From assembly GCF_035582795.1 (NCBI RefSeq), contig NC_134367.1, positions 122,529,562-122,593,561 on the forward strand: a DNA stretch of 64,000 nucleotides, given 5' to 3'. Each line of letters starts with the position of its first letter. The first letter of the stretch is position 1. The DNA comes from Mycteria americana. Lineage: Eukaryota; Chordata; Aves; Ciconiiformes; Ciconiidae. The notes beneath the pieces are model-generated. The model did not search any database. It worked only from the letters and a program-made list of their open reading frames with translations, and was not told where the DNA came from. This document shows, one piece after another, positions 1 through 14,049 of the stretch. Both the position numbers and the translations under genes were made by a program.

Positions 1-3000
1 AGAGCACCTCAAGGCATCGCCAAATGTGACCAGCAAGATGCTGCTTTGCTCTCCGCAGATAAGCGTTTCTGGGAAGAGAGAGGCTTGCACTGGCATTTCG
101 GTCGGCTGCTGGGGGTTTGGGCGTCTGTCAGCTGAAATAACGGGGGGAAACGTGGAGGGAGGGGGGAAGAAGAGATGTTTAAACACAGCCGAATCCAACC
201 TCTGACGTTGCAAAGCTTCACAAAGCACAGCCAGTGCTTAACTCTTGTTGCGAGGCTTTGGCATCATTTATTTGGCCTTGGGGCTGGCTGTCTGCCCCAG
301 CAGGCGATATTCCTCCTGCAGGGACTGCAGGAAAGCTGGAGGTATTTACACATCTCAACTGCTGCGTTTGCAGGGGTAGCAGGAGAGCTGGTCAACAGTA
401 TTGTATCATTTCAGCTTTTCTTTTTACAGAATTCTGTATTTTTATGGTTCTTATAGACAAAAAAAAAAATCTGTATTTTGAAGGTATCTATGTATTTTAC
501 CGGTCTAATGTGTTGGCTAGCCTGCTACTATCCATTTGCTGAAAGCTGTCTCATGTAAAGAAAACATCCAAACAGGACGGTCATGGAGACAGATTATGAA
601 CTCTGTTTCAGTTGGGTGAAATCAGGTAATTCTTTGGCTAGAGAGAAGTGAAGAACAGAAGAAACTGCTTTATCTAGCAATAAGTGACATTTCAGAGGTT
701 TGAGTTTTGTCTGGATGATAACAAATAGTTGAGCCCCGTAGCTGGGATATCCAGGTTCAAGAAGGTACCAAAAATTGGCCAGAAACATCTTGAAAGCAGG
801 TCACCTTTCTGCTATTTCTTGTCGATGGACAAACCACAAAGGATTTTTTTCCAGGGTTTGGGTTTTTTTTGGAGGAGAAGCACATAGAAATGGGGTCATG
901 TCACCTCCTCTGTTCTTTATGTCTGAGGATGAAAATGATAGAGAAAACTTAACCAAGCTTTCGGGATTTTTGCCAGGTTTAATTCAGGGCTGCGTCACCT
1001 TCTCGGTTTCACCACTGGAAAGCCAGAATAATTTTGTATTTTCTTTACTTAACAGACATGAGTCTGCTCTCCTCTACACCAAGTCATGCAGAAACCTATC
1101 GCCGCTGACGCAGTCCCAGGGCAAAGTGTCTGTAAGGTATATTATGAGTCAGGGTCTAAAATCAGGAGCCACAGTCCCCAGCACCAGTGTGATAAAAATG
1201 TTGAGTTTGGTTTATTTGCCTTCCTATTTCTGAGCCTCTGGGTTATGTTTTGAGGCTTGCATCCAAAACCAAAAGGGATCGAAACTTATTGGGGATGAGA
1301 GGTGGGATGAAGTCAAGCCTGAAATTCTAATGAAAATATTGAATATCTCAAGGTTTATGGTAAAGCATTGGGAGCAGGCAGTGCAGCCAGGGTACGGGTC
1401 TCCGAGCTCCCTTCCCACTTCAGAGCGGCCTCAGAGGTCTGCTGGTGAAAGCCAGATTGAACTCAACGTCATCGTTACATGCCTGGGAGTACAGCCTGGC
1501 CATGGCATTCATTTTCAGCATGGACCGGGCTAAGTGGCTTGGGACTGGGAGAGGAATTGCCCTCTAATGACTTGAAAGCAGTTACTGAAGAGCTCTGAAT
1601 AGTCCTATTCATTGCAAAGATGCTGTCAGGATATCAACTAGTAAAAACCTGGAGAACAAATGAAGAAAGTAAGCTCATGGTGCCGGGTCTGGAAAACCCA
1701 GATCAGTCCATGGTGCATTTCCACTTACCCTTCTGCACGCACAGACACCTGTTTTGTGAGAAATATAGGTTTTCCCGAAAAGCCCCGAGGTGCACCTGTG
1801 TGTCGGGGTGAGGTAATGGTAGATGGGAACAGGTTTCAGCTGAGACAAGGAGTGGCAAAGAAGTATGTGTGTGTTTTCAGGACCCACCCAGAAATGCTGA
1901 GGGGGCAAGGTTAAGAGCGGGATGGCAGTTTGGAGTGGGGGGTGGCAGTGGGAGGCAGGAGAATTGGCGTGAAAGCCTGAGGCCACCTCCATCCTCCCAG
2001 GAATTCCTCAGTGCTTCAGCCTGGAGCTGAGAAAAACACGGCTCTGACCGGCGCGCGTGGATTTCCTTTCCATTAGAAATTGTGCCGAATGATCAGGCTA
2101 TTCAGATATTAGAGAGAAAAGTGTGGTAGAGCAGGAGATAAAACTGCCAATTAATTTTTGCTGAAGTTTTTTTTCCAACAGATGTGCTTCATGTTTGAAG
2201 GTTTTGTTATTAAATAAATTTGGGGGAGCTTTCTTTTCCTTCTTGGGGAGAAAAAAAGAAGTCAAATGTTTGCCTTAGAATATGTTGGTTGTTTTTTCTG
2301 AATCTTTTTTTAATTTTTAATTAACACATTTCACTGAAAAAAATGCAAACGAGCTGCATTTCCAGAGTCTTGATAGCTAATGCCTCTGAGCCTCTGCTAA
2401 TGACCAAGTGGCTAGTGCTGATCCAGCCTGTTAGGAGCCCAGCTACCAAAAGTGGACTCCTTGGTGGTTGACAAAATGTAGTTTAAGGGAAGAAAATTTA
2501 AGAGTTTATCCCTCCATCCTGAAAAATAGACATACAGGGTCAGGCCATGGCTTCCTTCCTGCTGCACAGTAACGGAGGGTTGGCCAAGGGGTTGGCTCTT
2601 GGGCTCTTGTGAAACCTGCGTCTCAGCTGGGACTGGGCTTGCCTAGGAGCTCCTGGGAGTGCCAAACCTGCTGTGGTGAGTGCATGTGGTGACTGGGGGT
2701 ACCCATATGGTGTCTCTGGGTCACCCTGGTCCACAGTTGAGCAGAGGACCCAAAAGAACAACTGGACTTTTTTGACTGTGAGCCATTCAAGAAGCAGCCA
2801 TTCCCTTTGGCTCTTCTTGGCAGCGGTGTAAGTGGTCCTTGGCCACGTGGTGTGGGTAGTTCACAGGGTTAGGAGGTTTGGCTTCTCTTGCAGTAGTGCT
2901 TTCCGTGCTCTCCTTGGTCCACAATCATCTTTCTAAGAGCTTTTGATGAGCTGTTGGGTGAAGGGCTGCAATGCTGTTGTGTTGCATGGCATCATCTTTG

Positions 3001-4387
3001 AGAACATGCAGTTGGGAGAGGATGTAAGCAAGGGGAACTGGTGGCACTTAGGGGCAGACTTGACCTCGCAATCTCCCAATGCAGGAGAAAAGATGGGAAG
3101 GAAGGAAGGAGATTTAAAACTCTGTTGAATCTGGGCACCCTGTGCTTTGTTTGGTTTTACAGTGCTGCTCAATGTCCCCAGAGGTACATCTCACTGACAG
3201 GGAATGCGATGTCTGTGTGGGAGTTGCAGGTGGGCGTCAGAGAAGCAGGGCGTATTCTGGAAGAGTATATGGGATATATGAGTTTCCCATGCCTCCAGAG
3301 CTCCAGTGTGGGGAAGGGACTGAGCCTTAGGTGGCTTAATGAGAGGGCAGAAATGAAGGGCAGGAAAGAATGGAAAGAGAGGAGGAGTAGTGCAAGAGGC
3401 AGGTGGCTATGTGGCAGAGAAGTTTTCCTCCTCTTGTCTCTTCGACACGATTCCCGCTTGTCCTGGAAAAGCACATAAGGCACAGTTGAAAGGAAAGAAG
3501 GTAGAGACCGAAGGAGTATCTTCTAAAGGACTAATCAGGAGGGTAGAGTAAAAATAAGAAGGACTTTTTTTGTGAATTAAAATATTTCTGGCTAGCTGAA
3601 ATGTTTTGCAAAGGAGGATCCTGGACTCCCCTTTCTTGTCCCCACTTAGCGAGACAACACAAGCCTGCAAATAAATCCAATTCTTCCTTTGATTTCCCTG
3701 TATCCTTTTTTTTTGTGCCCTTCCCCCATCGTATTCAGAGTCAGCTGCAGCGCTCGCCTGTAGCTTCACTGACCCCATTTGAGCCTAAAGAGTTTCCCAC
3801 CCACTCACCCCAGGCAATAAAGCCTTTCTTTAGGTGTGGGGCTTACAGCTCTCAACTCACACCACTGGATAAATAGCATCTGGAGCCCTGGAATATTTTA
3901 AAGAGTTATCCAAATGTTCATCACTAAAGAAAACTCATCAAAGTTGCTTTTGGCTCTTTCTGCTCAAAGGGGGAAAGCATTATCAGGGTATAAGGCGTAG
4001 TTTTGCTCGTAGGCTGGGGAGATACAATACCCTTACTGTGAAGGCAGGGTCCACTGCATGGGGCTTGTAGCATCCAGTGACATGCCTGAGAACAAGTTTT
4101 GTAGCCGCAACTGGAGGAAGCAGTCAATGTTCATGGAGTGTCAGATAATCCGCTGTGACATACGATCCAAAAACATAAGGCTGACGAATATTCCTGGCAC
4201 TGTGTGCCGGCGCTGAGAGCAGATTATGCATTTTTAAATGTTTGATGTTCTTTCAACAGTTAAAAGCCATTTTGGGCAACAGATAGCTCTGAAGATATTT
4301 TAAATAATAATTTTTTTTACCACTGGGGCTTATCAGTGCTTCATTTTAAGAAGCAGCATCACAGAAGGCAGAGGGCTCTCTAAGGAC
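1..4387. other. Gene-free flank
   Basis: No coding exon, RNA gene or intact mobile element is seen. Open frames are short, lack family matches and overlap on both strands. A weak enhancer-like stretch (about 2,060-2,350: GCCAATTAATTTTTGC, TTTTTAATTAACAC) and one at 4,140-4,320 (AGCAGATTATGCATTT) are the only structured parts. Confidence 0.6.
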
Positions 4388-4495
4388 CCAGTTCTGATCT
4401 CGCTTACACCTATTTATACTCAGAGTAACTCAGCTGAAGCAAATGGAATCTACTCCTGCATTAAGCAAGTGTAACCGAGAGCAGAATTTAACAGG
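4388..4495. mobile_element. Palindromic MITE-like relic
   Basis: The left arm begins GTTCTGATCTCGCTTACACC (4,391) and the right arm is its diverged reverse complement, ending AAGTGTAACCGAGAGCAGAAT (4,467-4,487). The centre reads AGAGTAACTCAGCTGAAGCAAATGG. The arms pair over roughly 45 bp with mismatches. It closely resembles a palindromic repeat I recall as common in turtle, crocodilian and bird DNA. The inverted repeat is seen; the family is from memory. Confidence 0.6.
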
Positions 4496-5845
4496 CTCCT
4501 CTGTTTGGCGCTTTCCGTACGTCTCTTTTATGAACTATTTTCACAGCTCAGGCTGTTTCCGTGGTGAAGGGAAGCCGGAGCGTTTGGGTTTTACAGCACG
4601 GGTGGGCACAACCCCCGTGCAAGACCTGGCAGCTGGGTCAAGGAAGAGCACTAGGCTAGTGTAAAGGTGTGAGCCTGTGGGCTCCGATATGGGAATACCA
4701 CCTGCTCGAGCAAGAAGTCCCATCAAACTCTGTGGGACATAAGGATTGCACATACAACAGTTTGTAGAACCGGAATTTGTATGGAGGAGTTAAAAAACCC
4801 TATTATTATTACTATTATTGTATCTATAGGTATATAAGAGAAACCCACATACACCATGGGAGGAACGACTGATTCTAATAACCCGTAGCCAGCCAGCCCT
4901 GGGTTTGTATTTACCATCTTTCCAGCCCTGCTTATGTATTACAAGCGACTGTGCCTCTGCAGAGCTCTCTTGATGCGAGCATTTTTCCCTCTCAGGCAAT
5001 TGCATTTCCCACTAAAGGCTGCGCTCTGCTTTTTCTGCCCTGCTGGCAGTGCAAATGTGCCAATCTCATTCTCAAGGCATGGTTCCTGTTGTGGGATCAA
5101 ATGTTAGGATTTTAAAAGCTAAAGTTTGATGTGGATGAACAACTGCCTATAAAACGCATTAAGCTCTTACCCTGTAATGTATTTAATTTCACACTGACTG
5201 ATGGTATTGCCCCTGAATGGATTACGGCAGGGGGCTGCCATTGTCCTACTAAACCACACTGGTTAAATAATACTTTGGAGTCTAAAGCTGCTCTGGGAGC
5301 ATTTCATATTGGCTAACATGCGAAATGAATACCTAGCTTTTCTGCAAGCGCTTTGGGTTGGTTTAAAAAAAAAATAAAATACAAAAAAAATAACTACACG
5401 TTGAGTTGGTTTACAGTGCAGGAAAATGTTGCGCCGTTGTAGGATGGTGTCTCTTCCTCTGTGAAAAGTGGAGCAGCGGCTACAAAGGCCCTGATTCCGG
5501 GAGGTGCAGGTGCTTCCCTTGGCTCAGCGGGCTGTGAAGGCTCCTGGAGCAGGGTGGGTGCACAGCTCTTCTCAGGAGAGGACCCCCTAGGCTCATTCCT
5601 CACAGGTGTTTGCTGCTTGCCATATATTTATTTAAGCAGCGTCTCCTCGACATTAATGCCCAAAGGGTCGGAGACTGGAGTGCTGCTTAGAGCTCAAATA
5701 CGTTAATGTCTCCTTATCATAGTTGAGGGGATCAGCTTCCTTACCGGGCTTATTTTTTTATTTAATTAATTACTTTTAGCTTCAAGAGGTTTTCTCTGCT
5801 GAATAATTGCTGCTTAGTCTTCCTTCTCTTTGTCCCTTATGCTGA

Positions 5846-5908
5846 AGTAAATCATGAGTTACTCCAATGGAGTTACACCTTCTGTATGCAAAATCAGGCT
5901 CGTAGGCT
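5846..5908. mobile_element. Probable second copy of the palindromic MITE-like family (decayed)
   Basis: AAGTAAATCATGAGTTACTCC is followed immediately by AATGGAGTTACACC and, further on, AAATCAGGCTC. This resembles the core of the 4.4-kb element but is shorter and weaker. Confidence 0.35.
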
Positions 5909-6120
5909 CTACCGGTCGGTAATACACGTTCTGCCCTGAATCGTGTCAGTCTGGGAAAGGCTGTGATTAACTGTATGAGTAAATGAATTATGTACTCCTC
6001 CTGCCTGTTTCACCCTGCTCCATATTATGTAAGACAACCCCAAGTCAAAGAGGATTTCTCAAGTCCATGCAATTGCAAATTCCACTCCCTGTTAAGTCAT
6101 TTTAAAAGTATGTGCTTTAT

Positions 6121-6245
6121 CTGTATAAATATATATAAAGATATATATATCTATTTAGATCTATATAGAGATATGTACATCTATATATAAATGCATCTAT
6201 AAATATATATGTATGAATATATCTATTATAAATATATAGAGAGAG
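6121..6245. repeat. AT-rich cryptic (TATA/ATCT) simple-sequence tract
   Basis: About 125 bp consist of imperfect ATAT, ATCTAT and TATAAA units, ending in GAGAGAGG. There is no gene signal. Confidence 0.85.
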
Positions 6246-7779
6246 GTCTGTAGCATCAGCAAGCATCACTCATGAATGCGTGGCTAGGAATGCGATCATC
6301 TGCAGTTTTCTGAAGCACAAGCCCTTAGCAACTTTGCTTATTGCATTGATTAAGAAAAATTAAAAGATCTTTTCTTTCTTGAAAAAGAGAAAGAACTGCG
6401 ATAAGAAAAGGCTAAGGAGGTATTAAAGCCCCGCTAGTCTTTTTTTGTTTTGTTCCCCCCCCTCCCCAAACTTCAGCAGAGCTAGGAAAGAATGCTGGAA
6501 GTCATCAGAGGCATGGTTGGGATAGAGAGTGTTAATTCTTCCATATCTAAGCCTCTTTGTCGAAATTCCCTTTGTCTCTTGCCCCAAGTCATTAAACACT
6601 AATCCCATCACTCTTCCTAATCCGCTGCAGTGGAGCCAGAGTTCAGTTTCCGAAACTGTCTTTGTTGCTTTCCTAATAGACAGCTCGCTCTGGATTTCAG
6701 TTGGTTCAGTCACATTTAGGGCTTTCCAGCGCAGTTCTTTAATGAAGTGCCATTAATGAAACTTTTCCTCCTTCATGCAGTGTGCACGGGCATCAATTGG
6801 TTTAGTGTTAAGTAGGGTAAGGTGCCTAGTCATCTTAGCAGCCTTTGCAAAATATGACTGTCAAAGGTAAAACCTAGGAAACAAGACCATTGAAGAATAT
6901 AGCCAGTGAAGTACTCGTTTAATTACTAAGGATTTACAAAAGCAAATCTGTTCTTTGTGGGTTACAAAAGACAACAAGCTCAGAAGAGATAGTAAAGAGT
7001 TTGGGACCTATTCCCTTTTTCTCCCCCACCACCCCCCCCCCCCTTCCCAGCAAATCCTGGAAGAGGAAATGCGGCTGAGCAAAGGCATCAAAGCCTATTG
7101 TAAACTCTTTCCAACCTGCTGCAGGAATGCTAACTTTCTAAGCGGGAGGTGTTCCACTTGCTACTAAAATAGACTTTGAGTCCTCTCCTGCCAGGAGACG
7201 TGGCCACGTTATCCAAATCAATTCTTCGGTGGCAGAAAGTCGAGCGTCAGTCCATTCCTCCATGCTGAAAATGAAAGCTTCTTCATAGCAAAAGTGTTTC
7301 TGATAATGGGAGGTGGTTTGTAGAGTTGCGTTTGGTTGCATAGGTTTCATCTCTGTGGCTGATGTTTTGAAGAGAGTACTTTCTAGTCAGCGTATAAATG
7401 GGAAAACACTATTCTTTCTTATGACAGTGATGCTGAAAACCATCCACATTCGGTTCATTTGCTACATGTGTAAGAAGGGAAGCAAAAAACTCTTTAGGCA
7501 GAAACTCCTGAGAAAAGTTGCTTATGCCTGGAGCAGACCCACCTGGAGTTTAAAACTGTTGCCAGAATGATAGATGCTGTACATAGGTTTAAGTATAACC
7601 ATTTCATTTTTTGAAAGCTTTGTTCTGCGTCCAGGTACAAGAGTCCCTGAGTTAATCGGAGCATCTTTCCAGTAAGTCTTGGGATTTGGATTGAATCTTC
7701 AACTTCCATGTTCCCAGTGGGATGCAAAATAAAAAAACATAAAGACCGTGAGTGTAGGAAAACTATCGAAGCTGGCAAA

Positions 7780-8420
7780 TCTGCTGGCTGTATATATTAT
7801 ATTTGCTAGGCGTTAACATTTTTTCCTGTGATATGAACTATCTAATTACCAGCAAACTTGTGATATGAAATAAACCACATCTTATTGTACAGCACACTTT
7901 CCATACGCTCTATTTTACTACGTTCATATGCCGTAAATGAGATCCAGGTTTGATTATTAAACAATTTAATTGCTCTGGCAAAGTTGATATTCTAGTACCC
8001 TGGAACCGAGTGCTCCAAAGGAGGATATTCCTTTAAAAGCTCTTTTAACAACTGGCGGGTCTGTGTTTGGTTTGTCTAGATCCTAGTTTTCTCTCTCTCT
8101 TTTTTTTTTTGATAGCGGTTTGTTTGGGGTTTGTTTGCTTTTTTGTTTACGTTCTTATATTCTTGGATTTTGTTCTGGTTTGTTGCCAAAATGTTCTGGC
8201 AGGTGACACCCGAACTTGATCTTCTTCAAACATTTTGGTGCAATTATGTTGCCTCTCAGTGTAAGCCGGCTCAATAACTTGCTTTACTAAAAAAATCTCT
8301 CAAATCCCCTGGGAAAATAAATCAGATCCATTTACAAACTGAATAAATCACAACAAAGTGATTCATCTGCAAATGAAACCGCAGTGTTCTCTGTAGATAA
8401 AGAAAAACAACTGTATTTTG
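7780..8420. promoter_or_regulatory. Candidate enhancer block, 31 kb upstream
   Basis: The AT-rich, non-repetitive stretch contains CTATCTAATTACCAGC, GTTTGATTATTAAAC and CAATTTAATTGC, followed by AAATAAATCAGATCC and GAATAAATCACAAC. A T10 run (8,101-8,110) interrupts it. Candidate status rests on composition and motif density. Confidence 0.3.
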
Positions 8421-11400
8421 CCACTTCATCAGGGTTTCTTCCCCCCCTCAAATTCCAATGTGCATCTACTGTTGGCAATAAAAGTTACGCTTGCACGTTG
8501 TTAAAATTTGTTCATATGCTTCAGCACTTCTACTTTCCTTCTAATTGACTTGCCAAGTCTCTTACTTTGGGGAATTGGAACAGCTTTTACATGTGACAAG
8601 GAAAAATTTCCTGTACAAGTCACTTTAAAAAAAAATTCCGGAACGCATCCTGGTGTCGGTTATAGGCTACGCTGGAGCAGCACACACCAGCAGCATCACC
8701 AGCTGAGTACCAGCTGTCTGCTAGACTCCAACCCTTTAAACTCCGTCCTCCCTCAAGTTGATCTGCCCATGGTGAATTAGCTCCCCATGGCTACATCCTG
8801 GCAGACCTTTTCATTTAATCCTTCCCTTCCTTTCCATTTCCCAACTACTGAGTTTTTTTTCCACTCATCTTCTCTCTCTGCTTTCAGAAACTGCAGCTCA
8901 GATGTACGAGGAGTGTCGGATGGGTCCACGCGACTTCTGGGGAATGTCTTCTGCAGGGCATGGCCCACAATGATTTGATAATCATTTAAAAAGCATGTTG
9001 GGGACTGACATCAAAACAAGGAGTACTGGTTAACGGTGACGTAGCTTTCTCTAAACTGGGTACGATGCTAAGCGTAATAAGCAGGTCTTTAACTAGTTAC
9101 GGATGTCTAGGTCAAGGCTGGATGCCAGTCCTCAGCACAGGCTGGTAGGGAGCATGCCTGGCTTGCGTGGCTGCGGTGCTGGGGCGAGCGTTCATGCCCA
9201 TTTGCACGAGAGGCAGAATCCCCTTGGATTTCAGCCCAACCAAGCCTTGGAAAATGCAGTCAGGCGATGAGCTCTGGGGGGTAATGAATGGGTCTCATTA
9301 TTGATTAATATTGATTTGTTGATATGGCCATGAATGAAACATCTGTTTGTTTCCTTGCCTGGGGTTGATTTTCCCTCCTTCCCATCTATAGGAGCCCATG
9401 CAGGGCTCCATGCATGCGGAATTTTCTCATGAAGCCCTTGCCATAGCTTCAACAAAAGGACATGAAGAATTTCCTTTCCTTTGCTAGCGGTGGCATTCAG
9501 ACAGAAAGAGAACCCCTGGAAAATGTAAAAGCTTTTGTAAAAACATGAGAAAAGCATTTAAAGCCTTTTCAAAGAAAGAAAACATCAATGTAAAGCCTCC
9601 CATAGTTGTCTGCCGGTGCGGTCTCTCTTGATTTGAAGAGGTTTTGTTAACCTTGGGGGGGAGGGAGGCAGAATTAAGGTTTTTGCTGGGTTTTATTGTT
9701 GGTTTTATTGTTCCGCTGGTTTGTTTTGAGTTCCGTGATATCTTCTTTTTCATCAACACATGCGTGAACTGTGATTATACTTGAACATTTATTTACCCCT
9801 CCAGAAGCATCACTTTTCAAGCATGGAAATACTCAGGTGTGTTGCTTTGGCCAATAAGTTTCCTTGATAGGTGATGAGAGTTGTCACTTTGGTACTAAGC
9901 AGTGATCTTCAGTGAAAGATTTCAGTGATGAGTTTGCGTGATAATGTCAACTCGTCACGGCAGGAACCGTGTACCCTCTGCAACCCCGTACCCTCTGCGA
10001 AGCTATGTAGATCAGCTCCTCTTTCCTACTCCCCCTGAGCTTCCCAGGCAGTGCTATCGATGGTCAAAATCAATGCATCTCATGAAGGAGTGGCAAAACC
10101 AATGGCCTCCAAAGAGAGCTTCGGACAAGTGGTAGAGTTGAGTGCGGAGAGGGAGATGGGGAACAGAGTGGTGAAAGAGGAGGGCTGGGAGAGACTTCTC
10201 TCACCAGAAACAGGGAAACTCTTGAGAGAAGTGGGAAGGTACAGCACTGCATAGGAAGGCTGTGCAGCTTTCCACCATTCAAGTGCTCATGGTTTGATAC
10301 CCTGCCTCTTTGATGGCACCATCCCCTGCCATGATAGCCCTTCCGACAGCCTTAGGAGGCTTGGAAAACAAATGCTCTCAGAAAAGGGATTTAATAAAAG
10401 AAAACCACCTCTTCAACCCACATCTCCTTCCTAAGCAACAGCACTAGGGCTGTGGGCATCCCTAGGATGTTTGCTTGGGAGTCTGAACAGAAAAGGCATG
10501 AGAAAGGTAGTTTTATTGCAAAGAAGAGAGAAAACTATTCAAATCCAAAGATGCTAGAGCACTCAAAATACATTCAGGGTCTCCTGTTTCCTTCTCTCAA
10601 TCTGTCTTCTCACAGAGGAAACATTTTGGTGTGAATTTTCATGGGAAACAAAAACAAGCTTTTGTTAATCTTTGTTAAGGAGAGGGGGAAAGTAGAGGTC
10701 CTTAATAAATTTATCCAAAAGATGTGTCATCTTTTCCACAGCCTTCATCCTCCTCCATTCTTGCCGTCTTTCGTCTGTAGCAAAATCCTCCCTGCCTCCA
10801 ACCAAAACCAGAAAATATGCTCCAGTGCCCATCCAGCAACACTAGGCACTAGGTCTGAGGAGTTTCTGATTGCTGGGAGGTCCCAGAGGCGTCTGTCCAC
10901 GTCTAGCTTGGAGAAGTGAGGACTGATGGCTTTGTCCAGGAGGATGGTACAAGCGAGTTGGGAAGGGAAGGACGCATGGTTTCCAGAGCACCCTTCTATC
11001 GATGTGAGAGTCTGGCAGTCCAAGGAGTTGGGTTTCCTGGTGGAATTCCTGCCTGTCCTCCCAAGCATATAGTTTTTCCCTATAGAAACTCCCACCTGGG
11101 AACAAATTTCTCCCTGCAAAAATGTTTGTAAAGGTATGTAGGTGAAATTCATTGGCCTCCATTTCAGAAGAAGTCATATTCCATGACCTAATGGCCTTGG
11201 ATGTCTGTGAATAATTCCAGATTTAAAACTGTCCCTGTGAAAAGAAGTGCCGAAGTCTAAAATTATCCTACGAGAAAGGCTCATACAAAGATTTCTCTTT
11301 TAACAGAGTTTGCACATCAAGTTTCTGCTGCTCAAAGGACTCGCAGTGCAGTATGTCAGCTTTGATGATGGAAATATTACCCTCTTGCCTGGATTTTATT

Positions 11401-12194
11401 TTATGTTTGTTTTCCCTTCTCCCTCTAGCAGCCTCCAGCACCACTCTTGAAAAATGCTAATTACCCGTATATACCCCCGCCTCCCCCCCGATGGAGAAGT
11501 GGCAGCGATACCGCAGCCCTGCTGCCGGCAGGGCAGGGATGGGGGCTGGCTGCACCCGCGCAAGCAGGGCTGTCCAAGAGAAACACTCAGACAACACCGC
11601 TCTTGAGTGCCTCGGCCATAAATCTTCTTTGGGAGCCCTGCCTGCTTTATGGACTCTGCCATTTTCTCTCAGACAATTCAGAGCCTGCCCTGTTGCCTCT
11701 TGCAGAGGCAGAAAGAGCATGGCTTGCTCTGGAGAGAAGAGGATTTAAGTTTTCTGTAATATTGGGATGAAATGACCAGAAAAGTTGACAGGGTACGGTT
11801 CTTTTAAGCTAGAAAGTGATGACAGTCTTCCACTATCTGCAAGGTTAGTAGAAAGTAGAGGGCAATGAGATGTTAATCCATGTCTGTTGAGGAAAGGAAT
11901 AGAAATAATCAGCTTAATACGCAGCGAAGGAGATTTAAATGAGATATTAGAGAACTTCCTCGTACCAAAAATGGTTAAGCACCGGAGCAGACTACTCAGT
12001 AACTATGTGGAATCACCACTGCAGGAGACACATCTGTAAAGATTGGGTCTAAGGAAACGCAATCCTGTCTCCAGTAGATAGTGTGGATGACTCCTTAGGG
12101 ACAACACTCATCTCCATTTCATATGGTTGACTAAGGAGAGCATTCCCACTATAGAGAGGCTGATATCTGGTTCCTAGGTTCCAAGAAGAACAGT
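8421..12194. other. Gene-free flank, nothing recognised
   Basis: Mixed-composition DNA without recognisable coding exon, RNA gene, repeat family or strong regulatory block. Short open frames on both strands show no family similarity. Confidence 0.55.
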
Positions 12195-12370
12195 AAGAAA
12201 AGCCATACTGGTTCAAAACTAAAGATCTAACCCAGTGTCTCATCTGCTATGGGGACCCACAGCACCTGGAAGGAGTGTAAGAGCAAGAGGGTCATACAGA
12301 GATAATTTGGGGGAAGTATCTCCCACCCTGCAAATTTTGCTATTCAGGGACTTCTGTAGCCAGAGATGTT
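12195..12370 (+). repeat. Decayed ancient interspersed repeat (sauropsid type)
   Basis: GCCATACTGGTTCAAAACTA followed by GATCTAACCCAGTGTCTCAT and later CAGCACCTGGAAGGAGTGTA matches the order of a consensus I recall as widespread in turtle and crocodilian DNA (a CATACTGGGTCAGACC-type start and CTAGCCCAGTATCCTGTCT). The assignment is from memory. Confidence 0.45.
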
Positions 12371-12439
12371 GTCTTTGTAAGGTCAGTCTGGTTGGCTCAC
12401 CTGGTCAGCTTGTTTCTGGTAGTTTTTCACATTAGTTTT

Positions 12440-12660
12440 TTGACTCGGGAAAAAGAAAGTGGTCATGGGAAGGTGGAAGAGGCAAGATGATAATAGAAAA
12501 AACAGAAGTTGGGCAAAGGGAGAAAGAGTGGAGCAGAAGGGATGAGAAAGGAGGAAAGCAGGATGAGAACGTAAGGAATGAATGAGAAGAGGAAAGGACA
12601 TGGATGCCTCGCCTTGAAGAAAAGAAGGAAAGCAGATGGTAGCATTAGCCATGACATCAA
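12440..12660 (+). repeat. Polypurine-rich tract
   Basis: About 220 bp are strongly biased to A and G on the + strand (AAGAAAGTGG, GAGAAAGGAGGAAAG and similar), without a fixed period. Confidence 0.6.
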
Positions 12661-14049
12661 TGACTAAGTCCAAACCAAGTCCTCTGGTAACTGTGTCTTT
12701 ACGTTAAATCCACTGGCTGTGATACTGTTGCTCTCCACAGCTTACATGCCATGTTTGGGATGGCCGTACAGCATTAATGTATTTGCCAGCCACAGAATGA
12801 AACATCTGGATAGCAAAGACCCTCCTTTCATTGCCAGTCCTCTGCTCGCCCCGGGGACCCAATCCTTCCCCTGGGGGCTGGAGGCGTGAGGGTGGGCTGC
12901 TCCCCTGGAGGTGCTGGGGAACTCATCTCAGCACTGATGCCAAAAGGGCTCCGGTGCTGATGGAAGTGGCACCTGGAGAACCCAAAACAGTGGGGAGGTG
13001 GTGGAGGTACACCGCGGCCAGGCTTGTGTTGAAAAACTAATGTACTGGTGTCTTGTGAACTTCTCTGTTCATGACCGGTTTAGCTGGAGAGGAACAGATG
13101 CCTTGGGAGAAGGGGCATCCAAAACGAAATTGCTGTCAGGGATTTCTTTGGTTTGTAGTATTTTTGGTCTGAAAAGGTTGACTTGTTAAGTTTGGTTGCA
13201 GGGGAGAGTGTTGGAAGACAGTTTTAATGGGTCTGGGTTGTTAATTCATTTGTTTTTCACAAATAATGTCTGGCATTCCTGGTTTTACCCTGTCTTGACA
13301 GGAACATATTTGAAACCAGAAGATTTCTGTAGGATGAAAAACTCTTTTTCATGATCAGTGATTTGCTATGAGGGACGCAGCAGAGGCACACGGGTCCCAA
13401 ACCATCCCTTTTTTCTTTACCTTCCTGTTCTCCCCCACTTCTGGCAGGCTCCAGTACTCCTAGCCCCTACCATTGACTTTGCACTCGTTCTTGTTGGGAG
13501 GTTTATGGATGTTTAATTATCTGAATTAAGTTACTGCCTGCGACTCTAATCCTGGAGACTTGTGTTCCACGGTCAAGCGTAGCCAGTGTTACACTGAAGA
13601 AGCTCGCAGCTTTACAATTTTAGTTGAACTTTGTTGTTGTTGCCTTTGCTGCGTGTCCAGATTTGTCCACCTAAGCTTGGGAGTGGGAGAGGCTTTCAGA
13701 TTTCCTTCAGTCATCATGAGGCAGCACTCCTCATTTTCAAGCTGGTAGACATCACCAGTGACAATCTTCACCAAGAGGAAATCTGGAACCAAGCTGTCAC
13801 TTTGGTTAAAATATCTTTTTAAAAAAAAAGAAAAAGGGATCCCTCTGCGTCAGGAGAGGATGGGGAAGCTAAGAGAGTCACACAGTGGTTGTATATAACA
13901 TCCAGAAATTACATTAATAGAGTACTTCCACTGTCCCATATTTTTCTGATTTTGTGAATGTCACATGTAGAACAGCATCATGTGGTTACTAATTATGACT
14001 ACCAAAGTGCAATTTGTAATAAGGCTAGCAGATGTTTGCAGCACTAAAT

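Larger units (their letters stand above)
4496..7779. other. Gene-free flank with simple repeats
   Basis: Apart from the relic at 5.85 kb and the AT tract at 6.12 kb, this holds a short (TAT)n near 4,800 and a C12 run (7,032-7,043). Nothing coding is seen. Confidence 0.6.
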
